64,000 bases of DNA from Capitulum mitella. Its lineage: Eukaryota; Arthropoda; Thecostraca; Pollicipedomorpha; Pollicipedidae. Under the pieces are notes generated by a model. That model searched no databases, had not been told where the DNA came from, and saw only the letters and a list, made by a program, of their open reading frames with translations. The position numbers were made by a program, and so were the translations under genes. This document shows, one piece after another, positions 11,804-23,460 of this stretch (the first letter of the stretch is position 1; every line of letters begins with the position of its first letter). The stretch is from contig CP099840.1 in assembly GCA_030062745.1 (NCBI GenBank), positions 37,637,101 through 37,701,100 of the forward strand, read 5' to 3'.

Positions 11804-14429
11804 TCATGATTCAAAACCTGACGAAGTCATTGCAAATCCCCTTTATTAAAGCAGGCAAACCCAGGCGTACCAGAAAAGATTCGGCCAGCCCCAGTGACAC
11901 AGCACCAAGAAAACTCACTGATAAGTTTCGAGCGCATGGCTGGTCGTTAATGAGTTCAGCGCTCGGAACACAGCGCGATTATCTTATCAGCTGTCCGTAC
12001 ACATGTTAGGCCGCAGCCCGGCACGATAAAACTGGGGCAGTGTGATTGATGCCCTCAGAGCAGCAGATTACCGAACGGCGGCGAGAGCTTGGTGTGACAC
12101 GACCAGCGTGGGCCTGGTGCCACTCAGCAGACCTGCTCGTTCCAACCTGGCACGCTAGAGCATTCTTTTGAACTCAAAGGGTTAGTAGGCAGGCAGGGCG
12201 AAAGTCCTGTCACAAGTCGCCCAGGCGTTACCTTGGCCCGTGTCGTGTGCTCTCGGTTAGGCGAGGCGGGGAAAGAGCCTTAGCGTCTCTGGTCTTGAAT
12301 TAACTGGGAAAATGTACTCACGTATTTAGAGTCGAGGTCGCATGTGGCGCGCCATCAAATTTGATGTTGAGGAAGAAACCAGCTCCACCTTCTCGCTCAA
12401 GGAACCGAAAGAACTCTAACTAAACGTTCTCCGTTTTGATTTTCGCTAGGAATTAGCACGGTTTCAAAGTAAGCCGACGGCGACGAGCCCTGATCTCCCT
12501 CAGCCTCTCTTTTCATCCTCTATTGGCGCCAAGCCCCGTAGGTATGGTTTAGGACTTCAAGAGACCGAGCATGTGTCCAGTCGTTATTTTACAGCTACAG
12601 ATTTGTTAATATTCGTCTAACTTTGCAATAACATCCCAAATGTTTTAATGCTTGCCGCCTGCAGACAAACTTTTTAGGTCATACATTTATTCCTGGTTCA
12701 TCTCTGTCACGTCTTACGGCTTCGAAAATAAATGCCCAGGTCGCATTACAAACCATACTTAACAAGTGCGCCCTTCGTACTTGGAAGCGGAGCCTAGTAA
12801 ACCTGCACCTGCAGCACAAAGGAAACCAATACCGTCTGTTTGCCTCTTTCACGCCTATGCCAGACGTCTTCTCCCGCTGAACGACGCCATTCAGTCCTGG
12901 AACAGAATCTGATAGCTTTCCCTGAGCAAATCATCGTGTTTACACTACTCCGGCCTGCCTCCAAACAACGAGCACCCTCGCCTCATTCTGTTGCGCTGCA
13001 TGCACGAGGACGGCGCGAGAAAGTCGGGCAACACCGGGCGCACCCGGATGAACAACCCACGTTCGGACGCGAGACGACCGCGTCTGAGTGCTTCAGGAGT
13101 GGCGATGGACCTTCATTTTATGGACCGATTAATGGTATCAAGAGGGTACGCGCTTGTTTGGTTAGATAGCATGTCCGCTCAAGTGTGTTCTGGAAGTCTT
13201 AAGGTTAAGTGGGGTCCAGTTTTCTTTTTTCGGGCTGTCTTCCCACCTAAAGGTTAAAATGTTGAAGTTTTAAGCACGAAAGATGATCAACTTTTGTCGA
13301 CGCATGAGGCACATCTGAAGAAGGCGGATGAGCCTTTTCAGTAAGGAACTATAAACGGCGTATAAGAATTGTCATAAACTCCAGTTTCATGTGTGGGTGT
13401 AGGTGCGCACTGGTATCATATTTATCAACATCAGCGACAGGCAGCTCGTCAAACGAAGTTACAACCTGTCCTGCAGGCTGTCGCGAGTAGCTGCGCAGTT
13501 ATGAATCCGTATAGCTCCAGCCAGTGTTCTTCCGGCTCGTAGGCGAGCATGTCAAACAAGTCTCTGCGTACAAAGCCCCATCCACAAGGGCCACACATAA
13601 AACAGACACAAGGTCGACTTCCCGCTAATATAGACGACTCAGGACAGCGAGCCGCTAAGCCGATTGCCAGATATGTAGAGGCTAGGTGGATGGCGGTGCA
13701 CGAGCACCCTGTAAAAACAGCACCGTGTCACCTCCGTTGACATGATATTCCGAACCAGATGTCGCGAGTCTCACGGTCAAATCTTGACAACCAGCGAGCC
13801 CCAGGACACAACAGAACCGCATCGTTGCCCCCCAGGCTCGACTCCGGCAGGGACGCGGCATGGTTCCGCCGAGTGACGAGCCCACGAGCGCGGCGTCGCC
13901 GAAATTCATCTCGATTTCAAGGTCCTGTGGACTGATGTCTTCATGCAGGGGCTGGACGTCCCGTCGCGCCCATGCTCCAGCGTGAGTGCACTGCTATTTT
14001 TTTCCTTTTTCCCCGTTTTTCTCGCACTGTTGTGCCACTTAGACCTTTCTCATTAACTCCATAGTCCCGAAATGATCAGAACTGGTCGGTTAGCCAACGG
14101 AAATAATTCAGTCGTTGTGGTGTGCCCTAAAAAGGCCAAAATACCGTCCCATAACTTTTCAAAACAGGAATAACTACAAAATCGTGCAACAAGGCAAAAT
14201 GTTGTTTTTTTTATTTCAGTCATCAATTGTATCCTATCCTTGACCTTCATCCGGCACTTTTAAAGGGCAAAATGTTTGCCAAAGACGAACATTGGGACAC
14301 TTAATTCAGATAGACACTCATTTTGGCGTCTCCAAGAAGCAGCAAAATAACGCCGCAATGTCTTCGCTCGCACATCCGTCCTCCTCCTCCCCTCCCCCCT
14401 CTCCTCTTCCTGAGAGGCGTCTCTCACTA

Positions 14430-14655
14430 GCCCGCTGCGCGTCCCACCAAATCGCCGCGCCGCGGCCCAGCCATGCCGCCGGCCGCCGAGCCGGCGGGGG
14501 CAACGGCCGACACCGACCGAACCCGGCATCGATCCCGGCCGTCGGCGTCGACTTCGACGGCCGCCGGCGGCCCCTCTCGCGGCGCCGCACTGCGCCGGCC
14601 GGGCCGACGGCCTGGCGGGGCCCGATCCGGCCTGTCGGGACATCGGGGACGTGAT
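14430..14655. other. GC-rich, CpG-dense block
   Basis: About 220 bp of CCGGCC/CGCCGGC words preceded by a short CT-rich run (14,383-14,412). Open frames on both strands are composition artefacts. Confidence 0.55.
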
Positions 14656-15879
14656 CATATGGACCTGATCCTGCCTGCCGCTACAGCGCGGCCACTATCG
14701 TAAGGCACGGACCATCGTCCGGCAAGGGGATGAAGTGGACGATGGCTGAAGGCTGAAAAGGCCAATCTTTTATTGCTTAATGAAGTCTCGTTGTATTTAT
14801 CACGTGAAAGCATATTATCTGTAGCTTCTCAGTCCCTCTTAAGGAATTCCATGCGAGGTGAAATGACGTCAACTTACCATGTATAGACGTTGAGACAAAG
14901 AGAAAAATCGCCTACAGGAAAGATGAAAGACCGCTAAGACTTATCGACCTATCTTCACCGTTGCTCCACTTCAGCATCAGCGGGGCCGATAATGGTGCAT
15001 GACTGAGCTGTGTGACTAAAATGCTAGACTAAAACGTACATTTTCCTTCTCTGCATTTTGATCACCACCGATTGCGCTGAAAGTGTGGCCTAGTCACCTG
15101 AATGTGTGCCAAACGCACTTTTCCTGCAGCTTCTCTGGTTTGGGTCATTTGTCCGTCGTTCTGCTCCCTGCCGTGTCTTTCCCCGCTCTTTTGATTCCCA
15201 GTTGTTTGCCATCGCGCGGCCAAAACAGGAAAGCGGCCAGAGGGACTAATTTGACAAATACTCCGCAAATTGCAACTCGTAACAAAAGAAATGGGATGGA
15301 AGGGGAAAGAAAGAAATGGCAGAATGAAAAGGAAACATACATGAGAGCGAGACGACAAAAGTGGGTACGGGACAGAGACACAAAGGGCAAAGAGAAGCAG
15401 AAAATATGTGGGAATTTCTACGTTGCATTAGAAACTATTCGTAGTCCACGGAGTCGAATCCAGGTGGAGCGCGTCCGTCATCCATCTCTTGGAGAGCTGG
15501 AGGCCCCGATGCGTGGGGACATACAAAATCTGCGAACAAAAAAAAGCAAAGAAGGAAAAGAGAAAAGGGAGACTGGGGAACTCGCCAGCTATTGGGGAGA
15601 CTTCGGACCCTGGAAGGAATCGCCACGGACCATTCCCCCGGGAATGGAATCCCTCGGAATTGCACCACAATTGTTCGACACATGTCACTCCAACTAGTCA
15701 AACGAACTAAACATCTTTACTTTCAGTCTCGGACGCTTAATTACGGAGTCCTGCGAAGTAGTCACGACTAGTTAGGAACTAGCTTAGATACAAGACTAAG
15801 CCTGTGTAAGTACATGTTTATTAAGCATCAAAGTGCGCATAATTTTGCGACCGAAACATAATTATTTCTACACTCCCAC
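14656..15879. other. Gene-free stretch
   Basis: Mixed composition with A-rich patches near 15,300-15,420 and 15,535-15,570. The 204-codon plus-strand frame at 15,083-15,697 is Lys/Arg/Glu-rich from purine bias and is matched by several minus-strand frames; I do not accept it as a gene. Confidence 0.55.
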
Positions 15880-16055
15880 TCATTTTCACATTTCTCACTC
15901 CCTCCCCCTCCTTATTTCCCTCCCTCCCTCTGTGTGTGTGTGTGTGTGTGTGTTCCTCCCTCTGCTCTTCCCCTCCCCGACCTTCTTTCCCTCCCACCCT
16001 TCCTCGCCCTCTCTTTCCCTCTCTCATTTCTCCCCGTATCTTAGCCCATTCCTCC
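15880..16055. repeat. Pyrimidine-rich tract with (TG)n core
   Basis: A CT-rich tract interrupted by a pure (TG)n microsatellite at about 15,930-15,953. It sits just left of the GC-rich block at 16,100; read on the minus strand this is again a GC block followed by a GA tract. Confidence 0.85.
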
Positions 16056-16099
16056 TCCTTGTATCTATGTATGTATGTATATGTCAGTCGTCATCTGAC

Positions 16100-16470
16100 T
16101 AATCGCGGGTAGGCCAGTGCCGGTGGCCGGACCAGCCCGCTCCGCCACGCACTCATTCGGCGCCTCATCCCCAGCCGGCCGTCGCCCGGCCACCCAGCCC
16201 GCCAAATTGCCTCTTAATTAGCCGCTACCGCCACCGGGCCGCCGGCCGCCCCCGGCCGCGGCGGACAGAGCCGGAGCCGCCCGGCAGAGCGGCGGCAGAA
16301 CCGCAGCAGAACGACGCCAGACGGACGTCGTGAGCGTGCTGCGGAGACGCGGCAGAGGACTGAACGAGAGGCGACGAAGGAGCGACAAGGACGGCAGAGC
16401 GGAGGCAGAAAGTCAGCTGACGGGCGGCTGAGCGAAGGCAGAGACGCGCGACGGAGAGAAAATTAAACAG
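16100..16470. other. GC-rich block grading into degenerate ggcagagcgg repeats
   Basis: A CpG-dense block with an embedded ttaattag core at 16,213-16,220. From about 16,270 it grades into a purine-skewed stretch in which words like ggcagagcgg and gcagaacg recur without a fixed period. No gene is evident. Confidence 0.5.
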
Positions 16471-16726
16471 AGGCAGCGCGGCAGAAGAACTGAGGCGGTG
16501 CGCTAACAAAATAATCACGATTGCCGAGGCAGACTGAATGCAGAGTAAAGACAAAACGTCAAGAGGGCGGTAGCAGCTTCGAGGAAGAACCAAAGCAGAG
16601 GGAATACCGGGCTGACGCAGGCGTATTGTAGCATCAGATTGGCGCCGTGATGAAGGAAGAAAGTTGGTAGACAAAGGAGGAGTGGCCGCAGGCTTCATGG
16701 TAGGCATGAGGAATCATTTTTATTGT

Positions 16727-16729
<3 letters not shown>

Positions 16730-16766
<37 letters not shown>
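16730..16766. repeat. (TA)n microsatellite
   Basis: About eighteen TA dinucleotides. Unlike the (TA)n tracts near 51.0 and 52.6 kb it is not associated with a recognised element. Confidence 0.95.
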
Positions 16767-16770
<4 letters not shown>

Positions 16771-19165
16771 TAATTAGATGCAGGGAAACTGGATAGTGGC
16801 GTTTGTGGGACAAAATGGAACCAGAGCAGGCAAAGGATAAAGACTAATGGGACGAAATAAACATATCTTCCGGTTTTTTTAGGCCCGTAGCGCTGGTCAT
16901 AGACGGAATACATGGCTTCTATCAGTAATATCCCAGGGATAAATACTCCTCCCCCATTCCCTACACGCTTTCGTTTCGCATCCATGTCTTAGTTTGCATA
17001 CTGTAGTTTACAATTAAGGTGTAAAGCGTGGTCGCTTCTAAAATTTAGATGGATAATTGTTCTTTACATGTGTATTGCATACTGCGTAGTCTTCCCGGCA
17101 TTAAATTTGCGTGAAACGCTACTTAAAAAATGGTCATTGCTGGCGATTTTTAACAAGCCGGTAGACCTGTCGGCTGACGGACAGCCACGACAACAAATGT
17201 GGCACAACTTCCTGGACTGTCGAGCAAAATAGCACTGACAGCATTCAGGAAAGATGGTGTGGTGCAGGATGAAAAGTGACGGGTCTGGCTGGGAACGCAT
17301 TAATTTTATATAAATAAATAAGGTAGTTTTAATAGTGCGAGGAAAGAAGAACCGAGCCGAGCCGAGCCGACAGATTTGCCGACATGCAGCTATTTCATAA
17401 GTCGTTGCTATGGGGAAAAGGTGTGTTTCAGCTATGTAGCACATCATGAAGGCCAGTTTGCAGTTTGTACACGCTGTGAAATAGCTGTGAGTCATCTGCA
17501 GATTATAAGCCCAGTTTCCGATTTGCAACGCTATGAAATAGCCGCGGGCATTCCATAGAGCAATGTTGTACCTTTATTTCCGTGGTACATGGGCACTATT
17601 TCAATTTCATCTCAGTTTCACAATTGTCCATTGTGCCAATGAGCAATGCATGAAAAAATGGAGCTGGTTGAGCACTCTCAATAATTTTATTAAACTACAT
17701 TTGTGGGTCATTTGCAAATCATAAAACAATGAAGATCATTGAGTCTAGTTTGCTGGTTTGTTCTGGCAAATGGAGGCATAACGTGTTGTTTTATGTTAGG
17801 ATGCTTTCCCGTTTTCACTTAGAAGTGCATAATGACTGGTTTGTCGAAGAGCAGTCTCGCTTCACCTCGAATGTATGCATTGCGGATATGAGTACTTAAG
17901 GATGTTGGATTGAATTGGGTTTGCAAAGTGCAGACGTTCAGCTAACCATGGTGTAGAGGATCACAATGACGGTTTTGCGCCATGCTTAAAGTGGAGTTTA
18001 TAAATAGAACATTAAGGAGCATTCGGTTTTGTCACATCTTCTGGCAGTTAGCTTGCAATAAGATGTTCATTTTTCTTCCGAAAAGTAAGTTTTATGCCCT
18101 ACCGATCTCCGATTCATAAATCGGAAAATCTTGGAAAGGTCGGAATTTGGATGCCGATGATCAATACCAACAGCGACAGGGAGAAAAGGCAGAAGGAACT
18201 GAGACGACAGAGGCAGTGACTGCAGGCTCCAGGTAGTGCTGGTAGAAAGGCCACCGTCTAGACCATGTTTAGAGACAGTTGACAGCAGTCATGGCTTGCA
18301 ATGGAAACGAGCTCGGCTAATCGAATGATGGGAAACTAGAATTCTCGCATGCGTAGCAGACTGTTAACAAGTCGTTTGAAGCAGGAAATCGTTACCATGT
18401 TTGACATCAAATAAGCCTGCGACAAGCCCGGTCCGGTTATCTGACCCAAGATATAACGGAGGTCGTGAGCGTTTCAGCCTCCTACGCTGGCTGGCGCCAA
18501 CGCCGTCATTAAGGCAGCTCAGACAGATCGATGCCGAATTTCCGGTCGGGAGGTCAGCGAACCCATCACTGAACCTCTCACGCCCACAGCCACCATTCGG
18601 ACAGCTGATCTCACCATCCCACCTGAGCCCACTATCAGGGTGAGCCATGTTCAAAATAGTGGATCCCCCTGGGTCCCAGAAATGGAGCGATGGCTTGTTC
18701 AGGTCTTTGGGCTAATAAACCGTGCATGACGTTCGATGATAATGCGCAAGGCGAGCTATACAAATACAGAAAAGTACATCCGTTTTCAAAATGCCATTGA
18801 AAATGTATGCATGCTGTCGCGAAAATGTAAAGCGATAAAATGGATGTGAAAAAAGTCCTTGGACTGCGGAATTGCAACAATGTTCACGCAAATCGTAAAT
18901 AAGCAGGCTGATAAATTATGAATGGCCAAATGAGGTTAATCTGTCGACACAGTTCTTACATGAGTCGCACGCAACAAGAACAGCGTCATGAGTCACAATT
19001 TAAGGAAAATAGCCACGCGACGCTTTCAGGCGCAATATTAAACTCTCCCGAAACTAGGATGGACGTATTTTCCCCGCCTCTCGCCTGGCGGAGCTCACGG
19101 CACGCACATGACAAGCGATCGATCGATTTCTGTCTACGCCCCGAGCATTGCCTAACACCACATCG
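16767..19165. other. Gene-free stretch with a short diverged internal repeat
   Basis: AT-leaning sequence. A (ccgag) run lies near 17,351-17,368. The words acgctgtgaaatagctg (17,471) and acgctatgaaatagccg (17,528) are related, as are gtgagtcatctgcag (17,487) and gtgggtcatttgcaa (17,703), so part of it derives from a diverged local duplication. The 154-codon minus-strand frame at 17,064-17,528 overlaps this repeat and has no recognised domain. Confidence 0.5.
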
Positions 19166-19169
19166 CGCG

Positions 19170-20085
19170 GAGCCAATCGGGCGTCGGAACGGCCGGCGGC
19201 ACGTCCGCGACGCTCCGGCCTGCGGCGAGTTCGTCGGACAAAGCGGCCATCATGCCGTCCCGAGGAGAAAGTGGCGGCAAAAACGATTCGCATGCTCTGC
19301 GACCGTGACGACGGGAGGCCACTGGGCCCCGGACGGAGGTTTTCTGCGGCGGCTCGCCGACGCGCGGGCTGCCAGCCGCTCACCGGCACGAGCTTGCGGC
19401 AAACACCCGCCCCCCGCTGGCCGGACGTGCGGACCTAACTTGTGTGCCTTCTTCTGGTTGCTGAACTGATCATTCGCCAAGGTTCAATGCGTAGATGTCT
19501 TTCAGACTAGAACGCAGCAATCTACTGATTAATTCATTCATGCGTTAATTCCACGGTCCAAGAAGCCTCCCCGCTCTGCCAAAACAAACAATAATGTTTT
19601 TTACTTACGCCTGTAAAGGCAGTCGCTAGCGTCATTTTAACCACCACACTTCGGCGCAAATCTGTTTAAATGCCCGATGCCTGCATTTCCGGCGCTAAGC
19701 GACATTTGAATCAGCGCCATTTCAAGGAAAACCTTTCTGAGTTCGGAGCCTCCCCAGGGTCATCGGACGTCGGCCGTCTCCCTGGGCGTTCTTCCCGCGG
19801 TGTTGCTCTCGCGGCCCCGGGCCCGGGCCGGCCACTTGAGCGTGGGGCCGATTCCATCATCCAATAATCACCAGCCGTCAGAGCGGCCTCCTCTCGAGGG
19901 ACGCGAGGACCGGGGATGGCGCCCCGGGCGTTGATTACCCCCCCCCCCCCACCGCCCTCCGAGCCTGGTCCGGGCCTGATCGGGGCCGGCCGGTTCGATT
20001 TGAAGGAAGAGAGGCGGAGAGCCGGCAGAGGGTCGTGGACGACGGCAGCGGGACGGCCGAGCAGCCGACAGCACGTTGCCGCTGA
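19170..20085. other. Two GC-rich blocks
   Basis: CpG-dense blocks at about 19,170-19,440 and 19,750-20,080. The second contains a C13 run at 19,938 and is followed directly by a GA-rich tract. No coding frame is supported. Confidence 0.55.
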
Positions 20086-20120
20086 GTGGGCTGAGTGTGC
20101 GTGTTGTTGTCAGGGCACTC

Positions 20121-20310
20121 TACTGTAGCAAGAGAAAGGGAGAGAAAAGGAGTAGGAAGAGAGCGACTGACAGAAAGAGGAGAGATGAACCGCGATAGAG
20201 GGAAAGGAAGAGAGAGAAAAAGAGAGAGGAAAGAAGAGACATGCGAAGTGGGAGAGAGAGGGGATGGGGTAAAAAAAACAACAAAGAGAGAGAAGAGAAG
20301 AAAGAGCTGA
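20121..20310. repeat. GA-rich (purine) tract
   Basis: About 190 nt of mostly A and G with recurrent gagaga and agaaag words, directly downstream of the GC-rich block ending near 20,080. GAGA words bind GAGA-factor-type proteins in insects, but no function can be assigned here. Confidence 0.8.
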
Positions 20311-22400
20311 CAGCAACGATGTCGTCAGAGTGGTCTGTTTCTGAGATCATCGACGCCATTGGCCGTATTTCTCGGTGTCACAGTGACGAAGAAGAGGTGA
20401 AGGGGCCCTCCAGGCGATGAACTACAGCCTTTTGTGAACGTTTGAATATTCTGAATACCGCTGGCTACCTTTGCGCCTGGGACAGGTCGCACGAACTCTA
20501 TACAAGTCGTTCTGTGCTGGAGCATGATTTAATACAAGAAGCCTCAAACCACTTCGGCTTGTAAGACATTTAAGCAGCCACGGGCTAAATCGCTCCTTTC
20601 CGATTTACTGAGAAAATGGCAAGTGTTGTTTCGATATAGGTACAAAATGGAACCTAGCGATTTTTCAGTCCCTCTCCAATGGGTTTCTACCTGCCAGCTA
20701 TTCCGGTTCCGTGCTAACCAGTTATTAAGCCACGCAGATTTGTAAATAATATTTTGCGGTTGAGCAGCGCTATTACCGGCAAGTGCAGCTATCGCCACGT
20801 CTCTAATCAGTAGCATTGGAGTAAAGTGTGGAATCGGTTCTCCTTTAGGGCAGGGCCTGGCACGCCACTACGACAGTCAAGCATCATCAGATACGTCTTA
20901 AAAACATGATCTTCAGTTTCGCTCACAAAACTGACAAAAGAAACATCATTTGCATCCACTGGTACGTCAAAATTTACATGTGGCCTAGCCCGATATGAGG
21001 TTTACGTGGGCTGCATCGAAAATCAACATAAAATACCTCCAGTGTCTTACGACAAAGATACCAAAGGCAAAGATACTAGTACGCAATAGAGTTTCCAGGT
21101 TATTAACAACGTCTACTTAGGTCACGCTCTGCTAGAAAATACTCCAGTTACCTCGCCACCACTTATTCTTTTTGTCAGTAACGTCCCGAATGTTCTAGTA
21201 ATCTGATGGCAGGCAGATCCCTGTAAGGCCGTTTTTAGGGAAAGTGCTGTCATTAGCACCCTTAAGCCTAATATATAGGATTCGTCTAATAGAGCCATTA
21301 AAACACCTCCGCAGAATTCCCCGGGGCTCTTCTTCCCAGTCGGGAATTTTTCGCCGTTTTCAGCGTCGCGTTTTCCCCTGGGCTTCCATCGTCAGGCATC
21401 TCCCCTGCCAGCCCCGGGCTCCCTGCGTCGTTTGATTAAAGTTTTCATAGGGCTGGGGAGACGCGTCCCCCAGCAAATAAAGCGAGTATGGGACCACCGC
21501 AACAATATTGAATTTTCATCGAACAAATTGCATTGCAGAGATAGCAAGGCATACTAAAGAGAGAGCAATTATGGCAGAGCCGGAATAAATTAGGGTGGTT
21601 GTCTGGCTCTTTTCACGGAAAAAAATAATCTCAAACTGGATTAGGTGCCATTATTTGCATATCACCACTCCGGATAAAAGGATAATACTGAGTAACCTTC
21701 AGCGATGCGCTGCTAAGATATTGGCGTTAGCACACTAACCGTTTATGCATCGTCGATCATAATGTTAGGGCGCAGTAATCAGCAGGCTCAGCTTCCTCCA
21801 ATGGCCGCAAGTGCCAGACCAGCTTTCAGGAATCCGCACCCAACTGGTGTTCAAGACGCTAAACCAGCGGCGCGTTCCTCGAGAAGGCAGATTACCATAG
21901 CTCGGAACTCGCTGGAAACCAATTACGGGGACGTCAGCGGCAGATCCGCTGAGGTGCGACCCAGCTCCTGCAGACGGCGCCTCTGATCTCGTGGCGGCGC
22001 CGAGCCGAGCTCGCCCTCCGACTTCGTGCTAAGGGCAGACGTTAGTCCAGACGGTCGCGCCCAGGCTGGCCGAGTTACGGGCCGGGGGAACGAACGGAAC
22101 GACCGGAGCGGAGCGACCGAGCCACGGCGGGCGGGGACTCGTGGCGTGAAGAATGGAGCGCCTCGTCAGGGAGGGTAGTGAACCTCCACAGTGCAAAAGT
22201 TCCCCGCGCGAAGCACGTCTCGGTATATGCATTGCTCGGTGCTGATTTTCCGGCAAAGACTATTCACCCATCCGTCGTCCGCACATCTGCAACACCGGAC
22301 GTTCTTGCGGCAATGAGCGGGAGCGGCCGGAAAAAAACGGAATTCTCCGTCTCAAGTTGGCTGAGCACGGCGATCCCTCGGCGGCTCATTCCCTAACTAA
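20311..22400. other. Gene-free stretch
   Basis: Mixed sequence with no gene, RNA or repeat that I can recognise. A word reading gtagtggcgtgcc on the minus strand near 20,874 resembles some hAT ends, but no partner was found. Confidence 0.5.
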
Positions 22401-23460
22401 ACTGACTGACGACCGGAACTGCAGCCGGCGCCGAAAACCCTGCACCGGCGTCTGCCACCAGCTGTCCGGGATCGCGCCGGACGCCGCGGCCACGCCGCCG
22501 CCACGCCACATTCCCGGGAATTAGCGCCCCACATTAGCGGGCCTCGCCTGGCCGCCGGCGCGTAATGGCCGCCTAACGCTCACCGTCCTCTCCTCCGGGT
22601 GAGCCGGCCGCTGCCGGGACGGCGGAGCGGGCTGCCGGGACGGCGGAGCGGGCCGCCGTTCTTCAGGGCCGCGGCTGTCCGCGCTCGGAGCCCGGAGGCC
22701 GGCCCGAGAGCACTCGGCGGCCATATCTGGCAGATTTTGAAACTTCTGGGAGCCGGCGTTGAGAGCTTGCGGTGTGCCGGATGGGCACCGGGTTGCGCCC
22801 TCCTCGGCTCTTGCCACATTGCGTCAATGACAAAGCATGAAGGCGACGAAAAAATAAATGTCTCCCGATTAGCAATTCTAGGCGGAGCCTCTGAAACTCG
22901 CCACCTCTCCATGCCGCAGCAGGCATAGAGGCACCACATGCCCAGCGCCTCCATAAATGAGCCCACACGCCGAGACTCTAATCAACGCACACGCGCGCGC
23001 CCCGGCCGCAGCTTATCCGCGCGGAGTATTCCTCCGGGGCCGCGTCCGCCCCGTGCCGTGACAGGCTCCGCCGCCGCCGCCGTCAGTCGCAGTGGCGATC
23101 AGAGCCGTGAGGGCCGGCGCGGCCTTTGTGCGGGCACGCGCCGGTCGGGCGGCGGGGTCGGCCGCCGCCGCCGCGCCGTCGCCGGCAAACAGACGGCTTT
23201 TTGCGCCGGCGCTGATTTATTCGGGCCGCGCCGGCCTCCCGGGGCCGCCTCGGCCTCGGCGGCGGCCGGCCGCGAGGGACGGACCGAGCGGGGACCGGGC
23301 TGAGACGGAGCCGGAGCTGTGCGGAGCTGCGGGGCGGAGACGAAACGCGCGGAGACAGGACCATGCGGGACCGAGTAACGCCGAGACTTGGCTGAAAGGA
23401 GATCGCTAGGAGACGAGCGGCACGGAAATAAGCCGTACAGAGCTGAGCCGTGACGAGCAG
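22401..23460. other. GC-rich blocks with trailing degenerate repeats
   Basis: Blocks at about 22,420-22,760 and 22,960-23,280 are CpG-dense; the first has a short direct duplication (gctgccgggacggcggagcg at about 22,611 and 22,630). From about 23,280 to 23,460 words like gagacggagc and cggagctg recur irregularly. No coding function is supported. Confidence 0.5.

Larger units (their letters stand above)
9831..14429. other. Gene-free stretch with one pyrimidine tract
   Basis: Apart from a CT-rich tract at 11,445-11,595 and a transposon-like end near 11,803, this is mixed sequence without recognisable genes. Short frames around 10.1-10.6 and 12.8-13.3 kb have no domain and overlap frames on the other strand. 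Confidence 0.55.

Noticed and set aside
12780-12930. Possible LINE reverse-transcriptase C-terminus (RRLLPLNDAIQSWNRI)
   Set aside because: The segment is short and isolated, with no RT or endonuclease motifs nearby and no poly-A tail.
17064-17528. 154-codon minus-strand frame with several Cys residues
   Set aside because: It overlaps a diverged local duplication and the Cys spacing matches no zinc-binding motif I know.
20850-20885. gtagtggcgtgcc (minus) as a hAT terminus
   Set aside because: No partner or flank repeat found.
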